NCBI GenBank assembly: GCA_018398765.1
Contig: JAHBMJ010003899.1
Coordinates: forward strand, 30,001 to 68,829
Source of the DNA: Chromera velia
Taxonomy: Eukaryota; Sar; Chromeraceae
DNA length: 38,829 nucleotides
Direction of reading: 5' to 3'
Position numbers and translations under genes: made by a program. Positions within the stretch are counted from its first letter, which is position 1, and every line of letters begins with the position of its first letter. A model generated the notes under the pieces. It was not told the origin of the DNA. It saw nothing but the letters and a program-made list of their open reading frames with translations, and made no database searches. This document shows, piece after piece, positions 23,010-38,595 of this stretch.

Positions 23010-24420
23010 TGTGCCCACTTATTCACTCACCAACATATTCAGTCACTCACTCACTGAGTCGTTTTTGCTCTCGTTACTCACTCACTCACTCACTTGCTCG
23101 ATCACTCACTTACTCTCTCACTTTCCCTGTCTCTCTTCTACTCTCTTCTATCACTCACCCACATGCTCAAAGTCAATGGCTTTTATTCATACTCTCACAC
23201 CCACACGTCCAAACGGCTTCTATTCACACACTTGCTCTCTCTGTCTCTCTTCGTTTATATCTATTTACCTACAGGCCATCGCGGCTTGAAGTTCTGTTAA
23301 CACACTGGGTCTCGACGTTCTCTCTCAGTGACAGGCTGTCTCTCTTTATTCACATATCCGCACACCTATGTAAACATCTTCTGTTCACACACTTGTGTGA
23401 GTTCTTGTTATTCCTTGTCCCTTTTTATTCACCCATACGCCTAAACGGCTCCTCTTCATCTAGCCTGTTCACACCGCTTCACACACTCACTTTCCCTGTC
23501 TGTTTTCATTCACCCACACCGTTGTGACACCCCAAACGGCTTCTGTTTACACACTTGCTCTCCATGTCTCTCTTTATTATTCTTCATTTATTCACTACCT
23601 GAGGCCCAAGCGGCTTCTGTTCACACACTCGCTTTCCTTATATCTCCTTGTCTTTCTTAATTTATCCACACTGTCAGGCCTAAGCAGCTTTTGTTCACAC
23701 ATTTGATCTCTCTTTATTTATTTATCCACAGGCCTACACAGGCCCAAGCGGCTTCTGTCTAGGCTTCTGTTCTATGACACATACTTGATCTCTCTTCATT
23801 CATCCACGGGCCCAAGCAGCTTCTGTTCACACACTCGCACCCACACACCGAAACGGCTTCTTTTCACACACTTGCTCTCCCTGTCTCTCTTCATTCATCC
23901 ACATGCAGGCCCAAGCGGCTTCTGTTTACACATTCGCACCCACACGCCCAAACGGCTTCTTTTCACACACTTGCTCTCCCTGCCTCTCTTCATTCATCTA
24001 CTTGCAGGCCCAAGCGGCTTCTGTTTACACATAGTCTTGCACGTGTCAGGGCCACACGCCAAAACAACTTCTCTTCACATACTTGATTTCACTTCATTCA
24101 TGCCCGGGCCTAAGCGGCTTCTGTTTACATACTCGTTCTCCTTGTCTCTTTTTCTTCGCCTGCACGCCCAAACGGCTTCTGTTATCACACTCATACATAC
24201 TTATATACACACTCGCTTTCTCTGTCTCTCTTCATTCATCCACCTGCAGGCCTAAGCGGTTTCTGTTCATGCACACACTTTCTCCCCATATCCCTCTTTC
24301 TCCATGCACCCACACCGTGGCTAGCACCGTGGGCCACATACCCAAACGGCTTCTGTTCACACACTTACTTACCCAGCTTCATCCACAGGCCCAAACGTCT
24401 TCTGCTGACATCTCTCTCTC
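23010..24420. repeat. Degenerate satellite built on CCCAAACGGCTTCTGTTCACAC
   Basis: At least fifteen imperfect units share 'cggcttct(g/t)ttcacacact' followed by 'tgctctccctgtctctcttcattcat' (seen in two parts) and a spacer with 'caggccca'. Unit length varies from about 40 to 90 bp. The open frames here (for example 23785-24255) simply repeat peptides like PKRLLFTHLLSLSLF and are translations of the satellite. Confidence 0.85.
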
Positions 24421-24430
24421 TTGAACTCAC

Positions 24431-24542
24431 CAAGTGCTGGACCCATACACGGTGAGCGTTTCCATAACATTTCAAAGCGAATATATACACATAGTACTTC
24501 GTATGCTCAAGCGGAGGTCGAAGGAAGTCAAGAATCCAGGCG
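24431..24542 (-). CDS. Orphan exon candidate (hydrophobic/aromatic peptide), unknown gene
   Basis: A 112-nt minus-strand stretch with a strong pyrimidine tract plus TTCAG acceptor and a GTGAGT donor, phase 2 in and 0 out. It encodes AWILDFLRPPLEHTKYYVYI followed by FALKCYGNAHRVWVQHL. The sequence looks protein-like but I do not recognise it, and no partner exon is visible on either side. It could be part of a gene whose other exons lie within or beyond the repeats, a remnant of one, or chance. Confidence 0.3.
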
Positions 24543-24599
24543 CTGAAGAACGACAAGAGGAGCCAGGTAGAGAAAAAGAAGACTGACAAAAAGAAAAGA

Positions 24600-25365
24600 T
24601 CTAATATTTCGATTCCTACAGATCAAATTAACCATTTTTTCTCTTTGTCAAGCGCACTCAGTCGAGTTGTGGTGGCTTACTCTTCACTTTATAGGGCAGC
24701 ATGTCTTAACTTGCCACTGAGCTTGGTAGCATTGTCAAACAATAGCTTCACTTAGACAGTGTGCTTTTATCACCTTCCTTAAAAACTACAGAGATGAATC
24801 TATATACGTACAGTTCCCTTTTTGTAGAGCTCTTTCTTCATATGTATTTTTGTACCGATATATCAAGGTTGGAAAAAAGGTCCATGATCGCCACGCGCTG
24901 TATTGCCTCGAAGGGCAGCTCAGCTCTACTGAGATCAGCCGAGAGGCCCTGAGATCGCACGCACTCGCATAACGCATTAAATTTTTTTCATTTTTGAGGG
25001 GGGGATCGGTTCTGTCTCCGTCACGGTCGGTGTTACCCGAGTTCCAAAATGTGCCCCTCAAGCAACTCGTACGGAGCCGCGATCACACATACCTTAATTA
25101 CTTTGCACATGCGTGCCCCTCAAGTAACTCGCACGGAGTTATACATGCATATAACGCGTGCACGGTCCCGAAAAGCATACTTCGCTGCCATGGCCCCCGC
25201 CCCATGGCAGCACACAACTTAGACATGCCCAAGCCCCCGATCAGTATTTCTAGAGCAGCCTTGGTGAGTACTGTGGCTGCGCTGCGGTGCCTGCCCAAGC
25301 TTTCCACAGCGCTAGCGCCGCGGTTCTAGCCTACTTCTGACCGTTTGCCACCCCGCGGCGACAAC
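24600..25365. other. Intergenic DNA with short tandem duplication and foldback
   Basis: No supported gene. A motif GTGCCCCTCAAG[C/T]AACTCG occurs twice, 62 bp apart (about 25050 and 25112), followed by the inverted repeat at 25184-25211. Confidence 0.45.
25184..25211. repeat. Perfect 10-bp inverted repeat
   Basis: GCTGCCATGG and CCATGGCAGC separated by eight C-rich bases. Similar CCATGGC-type foldbacks occur at about 31903-31918, and a perfect 11-bp one lies at 31925-31957. Confidence 0.8.
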
Positions 25366-25370
25366 CGTAC

Positions 25371-25563
25371 CTCTCCTTCTCTCCTTTCTCAACTCTCTCC
25401 TTCTCTCCTTCCTCACGTCTCTCCTTCTCTCCTTCCTCAACTCTCTCCTTCTCTCATCTTCTCTCCTTCCTTACGTCTCTTTTTCTCTCCTTCCTCAATT
25501 CTCTCCTTCTCTCCTTCCTCACGTCTCTCCTTCTCTCCTTCCTCACCTCTCTCCTTCTCTTTT
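25371..25563. repeat. Pyrimidine minisatellite, ~24-bp unit (TCTCCTTCTCTCCTTCCTCA)
   Basis: About eight imperfect units of CTCTCCTTCTCTCCTTCCTC plus ACGT, AACT or ACCT. It abuts the left LTR of the copia element, whose target site (CTTTT) lies at its end. Confidence 0.88.
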
Positions 25564-25832
25564 TGTTAGGTGCCTAGATGTCCTCCTGCTTATCTATGCT
25601 TATGATCACAGCATAAAGGAGCCAAGCGCTCCAGTTGAGTCTCTTGCCTATTAGATTTGTCTGGATCGATCGGTTTCTCTATGCATGATTTTGAATGCTC
25701 TCAATTACTCGATTAATTGCAAAACATGCAAGCAACACTTTACAACACTGAACCGATCATGCGATGCGTCCCGCGGCCCGCCACTCACTTATATCATGGC
25801 ATGCCAAGGCCGGTGCGACGCGGCCTCCAACA
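25564..25832 (-). repeat. 3' LTR (left copy)
   Basis: Starts TGTTAGGTGCC and ends GGCCTCCAACA on the plus strand (TG...CA on the minus strand as well). Matches the right copy over its whole length. Confidence 0.88.
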
Positions 25833-25865
25833 ATCACCCCCTGACCGAAGCAATGAGGGAACCAT

Positions 25866-28800
25866 TCAGGAGGCATGCATAAACTCAATCCTTTCTTTTT
25901 TTATAGAAAAGTTGAGAGACTTCAATCGAGCACTCTCCTTCTCAACCACCTTCTTCTCTTTAGGTACCCATTCAGTTCCTTTGTCCTTCTGAAGCTTGAG
26001 CTTTGTTTGCTTGTCTGCACACATCTTGTCGGTTAACACCCAAAAGACTTTTGCACGCAGTACACGCAGCTCCTGTCTGACATACTTTAAAAGACCGTCC
26101 ACACGAGGTTCTGCCTGAGCATAACCTATCTTGAGCTACTCCATGAGCGGACCAGAGTCCGTCATAAACTCAACTGGCACTTTCTTTCTCCAAAGCCTCT
26201 CTGCCAATTTCTTCCACGCAAAGGCTTTCTTCACCACATCTGAAAGAGCACACAATTCAGACGAAGTACTCGAAATCAACTTTTTCGTCAACTTTTTGCT
26301 CTTCCATGCAAACAGGTTTGACTCTCTCATATCAGGAACCTTTTCTTCTTCATTCATAATGAACGCTTCCATTCCAACCCTTCCTTCACATTTATGAAGT
26401 GTATACGATCCATCATAGAAAATGCGTAACTTCGGATTCTCGTAAGCAGTGAAATGCAAAGGCGCCTCAATGCTTTTCACATGCATCAACAAGCAAACTG
26501 CTCCCTCCACTTTCTCTGCAGAAGGCTTGAGAGACCAGTGAGACAATTCGCCGAACAAGAAAGAGATTGATGGAATTATGCGAGCAACTCATCCAACAAC
26601 CCCCATACATTTCTGCATGAGAGGCACGTAGTCTTTTCGATTCTCTTCTTCTTCTGGCGGGTCGATCAGACTTCCGTTTAACCTTCCTCCTTTCAGCTTA
26701 CCCTCATCAACATTGATCGCATCAAGATACTCCTTTTGTCCGATTTCGTATCCTTCTTTTGTTCTGCTCAGCGTCATGCTAATATAAATCATCTTTCCTC
26801 CTTCTTTAAGCAACTCAGGCTTGTCCATTTTCAATCGGGATTGCAGAGGGGAGAAGAGAGACATAGGGTCAGAAGAGAAAATAACAAGATCATCAATATG
26901 CATGATCATCACCCCTTCAATTTCCCCTCCCTTTCCTTCCTTCATAAAAATGCTCTCAATCACTTCTTCCCACCCCTCTTCTTTTGCTATTTATTTGAAA
27001 TGCCTCGTATAGAGGCGAGGGGCATCTGCAAGACCATACATTGCACGCGAAAGAGAAAGCACCTCACCTGCCTTGAGGCCATCAGGCGCACCTTCAAGCA
27101 TCTCTGCAGGAAGCTGCACAAAAACTTCATCATTCATTTCTGCTGTAACAAATGTAGTCCTCACATCTGACTTCGCGCAGTTCCATTGACGAGTAGAAGC
27201 AAAAGACAAAACAAAAAGCAAAGACCACCAGTTGGCAGTTCTACTGTATATCTCTAAGTCTTTTCTGTCATCTTGGAATCTTTTTGCAACCAACCTGGCT
27301 TTTGCCACCCTCTTTCCTTCCTTTAGCTTCCACGTCAAGACCCATCGTGTCTTGATTGCCTTTTTTTTTCTCGGCATTTGCCTGCCTCTTCTGAACACCT
27401 GCTCATCAACAAAGCTCTGAAGTTCCTTCAACATGGCGGATAAATGACTGCCTTCTTTCACCTCTTCCTTGCTGGCATCTATATGCCCCTTTCTTGGATT
27501 CACATGATTCCTTATCCTTTCGATCACCTCTGGATCGACCTTGACAATTCGAGGCAACGGCCGTCTCCTTTTCTCCTTTTCCTTTATTAGTTGCTGAAGT
27601 TTGCCCTGAAGCTCAGCAATTCTTTCCTTTGTCTTTTCCACCTCATCCTCTCCACCTACCTCCTGTGCTCCCTGCACCCCGTCTACCCCCTGTGCCGCCT
27701 GCACTCTGTCTGCCTCCTGTTCTTCCGAACCAAAATCTCTTCCAATCCAGACCCTATCCTCAGGGACAGGGATCTCTTCCTCCTCTACTTCTGCTGGCTT
27801 ACCGGCAGAGACCATCGATTCTCGTGCTTCTTTCTCCTCTCCTTCCCCCCCCCGACGCTGGACTGACAAACCCGGATTGGTGGTCCGAGGCTGCAGACCT
27901 GTGTCGTTTAAACCGGAGAGAGACGAAGAGAGCCCTGCTGACTGGGCACCACCCCTGCTAATATGCTGTTACCCAAGCTGCTGAACTGCCGCTCGAGGGA
28001 CGTCTGCATGAAAAATTGTGGAATCGAAAGAAGAAAAGAAATGTGTGGGCCCATCGCCCATCACTGACCTCTCTCCATCATCCATTGAAAAATCAGACCA
28101 AGTGTCTGCCCCCTCATTTCCCTCTTCTGCTTCCCACCCCCCAATCTGTGCACTCTGGGAGAAGCCACGCATAGACACAAGAGAGACTTGAGAGGGATGC
28201 ACCTTGAGAGGGCGCCATCCATTTCCTTTCTTCGCGATAATACAGACAACAGACTCACTCTCCACATGCACAAAGAATCCTTTGACCCCGTGCACTGGAA
28301 GAGAGTCCTCAGCCTTTGGCTGAGCCTCGAATAACACCACCCGATCTCCCACAGAAAGAGAAAAAATCTTTAAGACTTCCTTTCCCCCTGACTCGTCTTT
28401 CTCTGGAGATCTTTCTGTCTTTGCATGGACACATTTATTCAAATTCTGACAAACCCCCCGCCAAAACCACTTACTGCAATACCTGGGGAGTCCCAACTCT
28501 CGCAACAGCTTCCAGATTGCTCGCTTTACCGTTAGGTTCGCTCGCTCTACTGGGCTCTGTGTCTGAAGGGTATAATCTGCCCCCTTCTGGTGATGCAACC
28601 CATTCTGCTCACAAAATTCATCATACTTTTTGCCAAACTCACCTCCATTGTCTGTGTATACTATCTTTGGCCTACCTATTCTTTTCTCTTCATTCTTTCT
28701 GACTATCTGAATCAAATGTCTGACTGCTCTATCTTTCTTCCCAATCACTAACCCATCCATCTTTCCGTTCGCTGGATCTACAATCAGACTTACAGGGACA

Positions 28801-29777
28801 ACACCAGGAAGAAAAGAAAGGTTGTGAAAGAGACGAGCACCTTCTGTCTTTGCAAACTCTCCTTTTTTTGAACGAGAACGAATTCTTCTCATACACCTGT
28901 TTACTTCTTGACACACATGACAAAGACCAGCCATCTGTCTACATGCCTTCCACGTTGTTCATTTTACCAGGCCTCTCTCTCTTAAACTTAAAAAGAGACG
29001 ATTTCCTGTCGCATGGGCAAACCTGCAGTGCCACCCATAAAGCTCAGAGAGAGACATCGGTTCAGCGGAATCAGAGGAAGGAACAGAAAAATTCACCCCC
29101 CCCCTATCTTTCTTGCTCTGCCTATCTCCGCCTGACTCTTCCATACCTTTCGGCCTAGCTGATTCTATCTTGCCTTGCGGCCTTTCTTTTTCGATGTCTT
29201 TCTCGCTTTTCGGCCTATCTTCTTTTCCATTCCCTTTCTCACTGTCTGTCTCTACATTCACTTTCACGAAATCACACGCAAAACGAACACGAGACCCATT
29301 TATGCACGAAACATCATCATGGAGCACACGCACAACATGCACACCATCCTTTTCATAGAGCCGTGCTTTGATTTTGTTTCCATTTCTCTGCGGCAATTCA
29401 ACCCAAAAAGGAGGGAAAACTTTCTGAACTCGCTCACCCTTCAAAGAGACGAGAGTTTGTGGAACCTTTCTAGAGTAATATGCACCTTGGAGATATACAG
29501 GAGCCCTCTCTCCATCAATTGTCTCCACATCCACTTCAACCCCTGCTTCCTCTTCTGGCAAAAACTCACTTCCCGCTGCCTGCTCATAGTTGAAAACATG
29601 CCGTCTCTTCCATTTGACATTCATTTCAACATCACGCCCGAGAAGGGTGCGACTACATCCAGTGTCTGCAATCATATCATTCCCCCTTTCTCCCTTGGAC
29701 TCATCTTCTTCATCGAGACGTGCAAAGATGGAAAAACGATTTGCCCCCACACGATCCCATCCCTGCTGACGAGATAG
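25866..29777 (-). pseudogene. pol: Copia pol: protease, integrase, reverse transcriptase, RNase H; five internal stops
   Basis: In frame with gag throughout. Protease: IADTGCSRTLLG (about 29650-29680). Integrase zinc site: WHCRFAH...CHVC. Integrase core: VYTDNGGEFG and SPVERANLTVKRA. Reverse transcriptase: KTRWVLTWKL, KARLVAKRFQDD, DVRTTFVTAEM and HIDDLVIFSSD (the usual Y-V-D-D box has H-I-D-D). RNase H: LRIFYDGSYT and STSSELCALSDV. In-frame stops are TGA at 28961-28959, TAA at 27971-27969, TAA at 26993-26991, TGA at 26591-26589 and TAG at 26138-26136. No frameshift was found across 5.3 kb. The TGA at 26591 sits where copia RTs usually have Trp. As read, it cannot make full-length Pol. Confidence 0.85.
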
Positions 29778-31157
29778 TCATGCAGTGCCGCTCCCCCCCC
29801 GATTCTCCGAGGAGGAAGCGGCCTTCTCATCCTTCTTCCCTCTATTCTTCTCACAGATGGGAGCAGAGGCGAAGTGCCCCTTCTCCCCACACGCCTTGCA
29901 CGTGACCTTCTTCCCCCAGCATTCCCCCAGGTGCTTTCGCCTACACGTTTGGCAAATAGTGCGGGTGTCAGGACACTGATCGCGGGACTTCTGCTCTGAC
30001 TGTTTGTTCCCCCCTTTCTGTCCCTTTCCTTTCTGAAACCCCCTGGCTGCCTTGTCCTTCTTTTCCTCTGCCTTCTTCCCCTTGTACTCCGCCTCTTCCA
30101 GAGAGGCCAACCAGTCGAAATGAGGCTTCAAATCGGACCAGCTGATGTAGTTGAGATCGAGGGGAATCTTCGCACCGCTGGAGCGGGCGAGGGGGATGAG
30201 TCTCTCTTTCTGCTCTTTGGTCAGAGCATGAAGGATCATGGACACGATAGCACCGTTGTTGAGATCTCTGCTGACCGCATGGGCTGCGTTCTGCAGGTCT
30301 GTCAGACGCTTCTTCAGGATGCGGAACCTGAAGACCATCTTCGGCTTAAGGACGTTACCATCTTTGTCCTTCTTCGTGATGTCGTAGGGGAACGCACGGA
30401 TCCTATCATCAATCGTCATCTGTCTGGCAAGGAGGTTGCTCAGGAACTCCTCCTTCAGGGCACAGAGAATCTTTCTGGGAGAGCGGCGAGCAAATGCGTG
30501 TCTTTGGACGGCCTGCTTGAACGCCTTGGATGTTCCTGCTGCCTTCAGAAGGGTGAGACGATACCTACGGGCCCACTGATCCCTGGAGGGGAAGCGGGCA
30601 GGGTTCAACTCCTCCTCAGCAAAATCAGTCCACTCAGGCTCAAACACTTCATACCCGTCTTCCTCAGAAAACAGGGGGCAGAGAGAAACGTCCACCTTCA
30701 CCTTCTTGTACGTGTTGCTTGAACATGCCTCTGTCTCCTCACCAGATCCCTCTGCCTTTTCCTTATCTTCATTATCACTACTCTCTCCCTTCTCTCTGTC
30801 TCCGTTCTCTGCATCGGAATCGCCACTGGCAAGGTAGCCGTACGCAGTACCAGCCTCAGACTCGGAATTGGACGACCCTTCTCCTTCTGCATCTTGGAAC
30901 TGATCTTCAGCACGGGGGGAAGCTTTGTCTTCTACTGCTGCTGCTGCTGCAGGAGTCTGGGTTTCTTCCTTTTTCTTCTTTCCCGACTTCTTCAGAAAAC
31001 CTTCCAACGCAAACTCTGCGGCCTTTTCACTGGCTTTCGCAATCAGAACTTTCAAATCATCTTCAGTCACGAGAAGCTTCTTTCCTTTTCCTCCACTTCT
31101 TGTCTTCACACCAGACGACATCTTTTTCTCTTTTTGTTTCCTTTCGGACTGTCGCAC
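29778..31157 (-). CDS. gag: Copia gag polyprotein
   Basis: 459 codons beginning MRQSERKQKEKK (a second Met, MSSGVKTRS, follows 12 codons later). The protein has an acidic Ser/Glu-rich N-terminal third, then a helical capsid-like middle part (for example PSRDQWARRYRLTLLKAAG). It ends in a Lys-rich tail with two cysteine knuckles, CQTCRRKHLGEC and CKACGEKGHFASAPIC. The second is C-x2-C-x4-H-x6-C, two residues longer than the classical knuckle. The frame ends in TGA (29780-29778) and continues in the same frame into protease. Gag forms the RNA-binding particle shell. Confidence 0.82.
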   Translation of the reverse strand: MRQSERKQKEKKMSSGVKTRSGGKGKKLLVTEDDLKVLIAKASEKAAEFALEGFLKKSGKKKKEETQTPAAAAAVEDKASPRAEDQFQDAEGEGSSNSESEAGTAYGYLASGDSDAENGDREKGESSDNEDKEKAEGSGEETEACSSNTYKKVKVDVSLCPLFSEEDGYEVFEPEWTDFAEEELNPARFPSRDQWARRYRLTLLKAAGTSKAFKQAVQRHAFARRSPRKILCALKEEFLSNLLARQMTIDDRIRAFPYDITKKDKDGNVLKPKMVFRFRILKKRLTDLQNAAHAVSRDLNNGAIVSMILHALTKEQKERLIPLARSSGAKIPLDLNYISWSDLKPHFDWLASLEEAEYKGKKAEEKKDKAARGFQKGKGQKGGNKQSEQKSRDQCPDTRTICQTCRRKHLGECWGKKVTCKACGEKGHFASAPICEKNRGKKDEKAASSSENRGGSGTA

Positions 31158-31174
31158 CAGTTTGACGCACTGAT

Positions 31175-31445
31175 TTGTTAGGTGCCTAGACGCCCTTCCA
31201 GCTCATCTATGTTTATGATCACAGCATAAAGGAGCCAAGCGCTCCAGTCGAGTCTCTTGCCTATTAGATTTGTCTGGATCGATCGGTTTCTCTATGCATG
31301 ATTTTGAATGCTCTCAATTACTCAATTAATTGTGAAACATGCAAGCAACACTTTGCAACACTAAACCGATCATGCAATGCGCCCCGCGGCCCGCCACTCA
31401 CTTATATCATGGTATGCCGGGGCCGGTGCGACGCGGCCTCCAACA
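31175..31445 (-). repeat. 5' LTR (right copy)
   Basis: Direct repeat of the left LTR. On the minus strand it holds a TATA-like element, GATATAAG (about 31402-31409), as a possible promoter for the element. Confidence 0.88.
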
Positions 31446-31924
31446 CTTTTCCCCCGCCTGCTGAGTGGCTGCTCTCAGTTGATCGCTTAACAAGAATCTG
31501 TACAGCTCTCTGGGCTGAGAGCTGTCAGAGCAATACTTAGCGGACTTGATCTTGACGATCCATTTTTTTTTTTTTCGATGCCGCCGCGGAGAGACAAAGG
31601 CAACGGTCCCACCGCTCTACGGCGGACCCGCCGTAAAAACTTGCTCGACTGGCACCACGCGGCTCCGCGGCGCACCGCGGCGTGCGGTGTCTAGAAACGC
31701 TGCCTCCGATGGTGTGCATCAATTAGCGGACCCCTAAATAGCCCCCCGAAGCACTCACCTAACTGGTTGGGTGTATCCCGTGAATATACATGCATGTAGT
31801 TGCTGGAAAGCGGGTCCCAAAAGGCAAATATAACCCGATTGGTACCAGTTTTCGACTTTTTTTAATTTTTCCATAGGTGCGGCTAAGGGCCTTAACAGAT
31901 ACCATGGCCGGGGGCCATAGTATG

Positions 31925-31957
31925 CATGCATGTGCACGCATATTACGCACATGCATG
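31925..31957. repeat. Perfect 11-bp inverted repeat
   Basis: CATGCATGTGC and GCACATGCATG separated by 11 nt, next to another small foldback (ATGGCC/GGCCAT, about 31903-31918). Function unknown. Confidence 0.8.
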
Positions 31958-32234
31958 GTTCGAGTGCAGGCGAGATGGATACTGGTCCGACAAAGGTCCA
32001 GAGAGATACTAAAGAAGATGGTTCGAGTATATGCATGTATCGGGGGAACCATAATTAGCATACTGGCCGGACATAGCTAGGACCAGAGAGACACTAAAGA
32101 AAATAATTAGCCCCAAGTCACACGCAGCGGCCCGTCTATGCATGTCGCATGCTTGATGCAATCAATTGATCAATGTGTAGTCGCTGGTGGTTTTAGGGCG
32201 GAACTTATCGACAAACTAGGCTAGATCCTCCTCC

Positions 32235-32245
32235 TATATATAAGG
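32235..32245 (+). promoter_or_regulatory. TATA-like element TATATATAAGG
   Basis: A good TATA consensus on the plus strand within the repeat-rich spacer, between the two TGATCAATGTGT copies. No downstream plus-strand gene is visible, so it may be a relic promoter of an element or chance. Confidence 0.2.
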
Positions 32246-33043
32246 ACGCGGCATGTATAACAAAACCCTCAATCATCAAGTGATCAATGTGTGGAGTGTT
32301 TGAGAGAAGGAAGTTCTAGAACAGACCTTTCAGGCTAGTGGTCGGTCTGTATATCGAAGTGGCCGTGTTTGGACAGTTTTTATTTATGTGGAACGACCCT
32401 CTTTTTCTTTACCAGTGTCCTAACTTAAACAATTGATGCATTCTCTATTTGAAAATCTAGATACGTCCTCTCTGTTCCTTTCCCCTCTGTATCATTCTTT
32501 AGCCTCTGTCTGTGTATACCTAGGATAAGTGTTCCATTAATTGTAGCGGCTCCGATGCATGCATCAAAAGCTGTTGCCTATAGCTCTGTGGCTGTCCACG
32601 CCCGTCACTGAGGGCCCCCGTGAAATAAGCATTTAACCCTAGATTACCCTAGTTACCTAGCTCACTATATGATCACCATACACCATCACCATTCTACATT
32701 AGTTCACACAAGCAGAGTAGGTTTCGATTTATTAGCAAAACTTTGCGATTATTATAAAATATCATAAAATAGTTTCAATAATGTATCAACTTTACACAAT
32801 ATGGGTTGGAACCGGTTAAACATACATTTGATAGATTTGTTTTCTATTATTAAAAGAATTACAGTCTAGATTACAGTACTAATCGATTGATTGATTGATT
32901 GAGCTGGTCAAAGCCGATGAGCCAGCTTCGGCTCTCGCTAGTTGCTTAGTTATCAACAAAATTTCAGACTTGTAAACATTAAACCGACTAGCTTCATCTC
33001 AGTGCGACTCAAAAGTGTGTGACGGTGCAAGATGATCATGCGG

Positions 33044-38595
<5,552 letters not shown>

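Larger units (their letters stand above)
25564..31445 (-). mobile_element. Ty1/copia LTR retrotransposon, minus orientation
   Basis: Two ~270-bp direct repeats (25564-25832 and 31175-31445) bound an internal region with gag, protease, integrase, reverse transcriptase and RNase H on the minus strand. Integrase precedes RT, the defining copia order. A CTTTT target-site duplication can be read at 25559-25563 and 31446-31450 if one extra T is assigned to the LTR end. A G-rich polypurine stretch next to the left LTR (GGGGGTGAT on the minus strand, about 25833-25841) fits a polypurine tract. The LTRs differ at about 18 sites, nearly all transitions, so the insertion is not very recent. Confidence 0.9.
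31446..33043. other. Intergenic region between copia element and the NTH1-like gene
   Basis: About 1.6 kb without supported coding sequence. It contains a T-tract (31562-31576), GC-rich small palindromes (31580-31700) and the 11-bp foldback at 31925-31957. Two copies of a segment like GGTCCAGAGAGA[T/C]ACTAAAG lie about 85 bp apart (31995 and 32080), and two copies of TGATCAATGTGT lie near 32167 and 32281. AT-rich DNA (32700-32890) and ATTG repeats (about 32884-32901) follow. The repeats suggest remnants of an unidentified element. As the NTH1-like gene ends at 33044, its 3' UTR probably lies in the last few hundred bases. Confidence 0.45.

Noticed and set aside
23785..24255. 156-residue plus-strand ORF with peptide repeats PKRLLFTH
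   Set aside because: The repeat is at DNA level (satellite) with variable unit length; no start context, splice sites or non-repeat coding part.
22990..24420. CRISPR-like array
   Set aside because: Repeats are degenerate, spacers are similar low-complexity DNA, and the context is eukaryotic.
30120..30722. 200-residue plus-strand ORF
   Set aside because: Antisense shadow of copia gag, which has cysteine knuckles and frame continuity with pol.
25866..31157. Reassignment of UGA to a sense codon, because several interrupting stops are TGA and one sits at a Trp position
   Set aside because: TAA and TAG also interrupt the same frame, the element shows general decay, and the cellular genes in the window do not use in-frame TGA.
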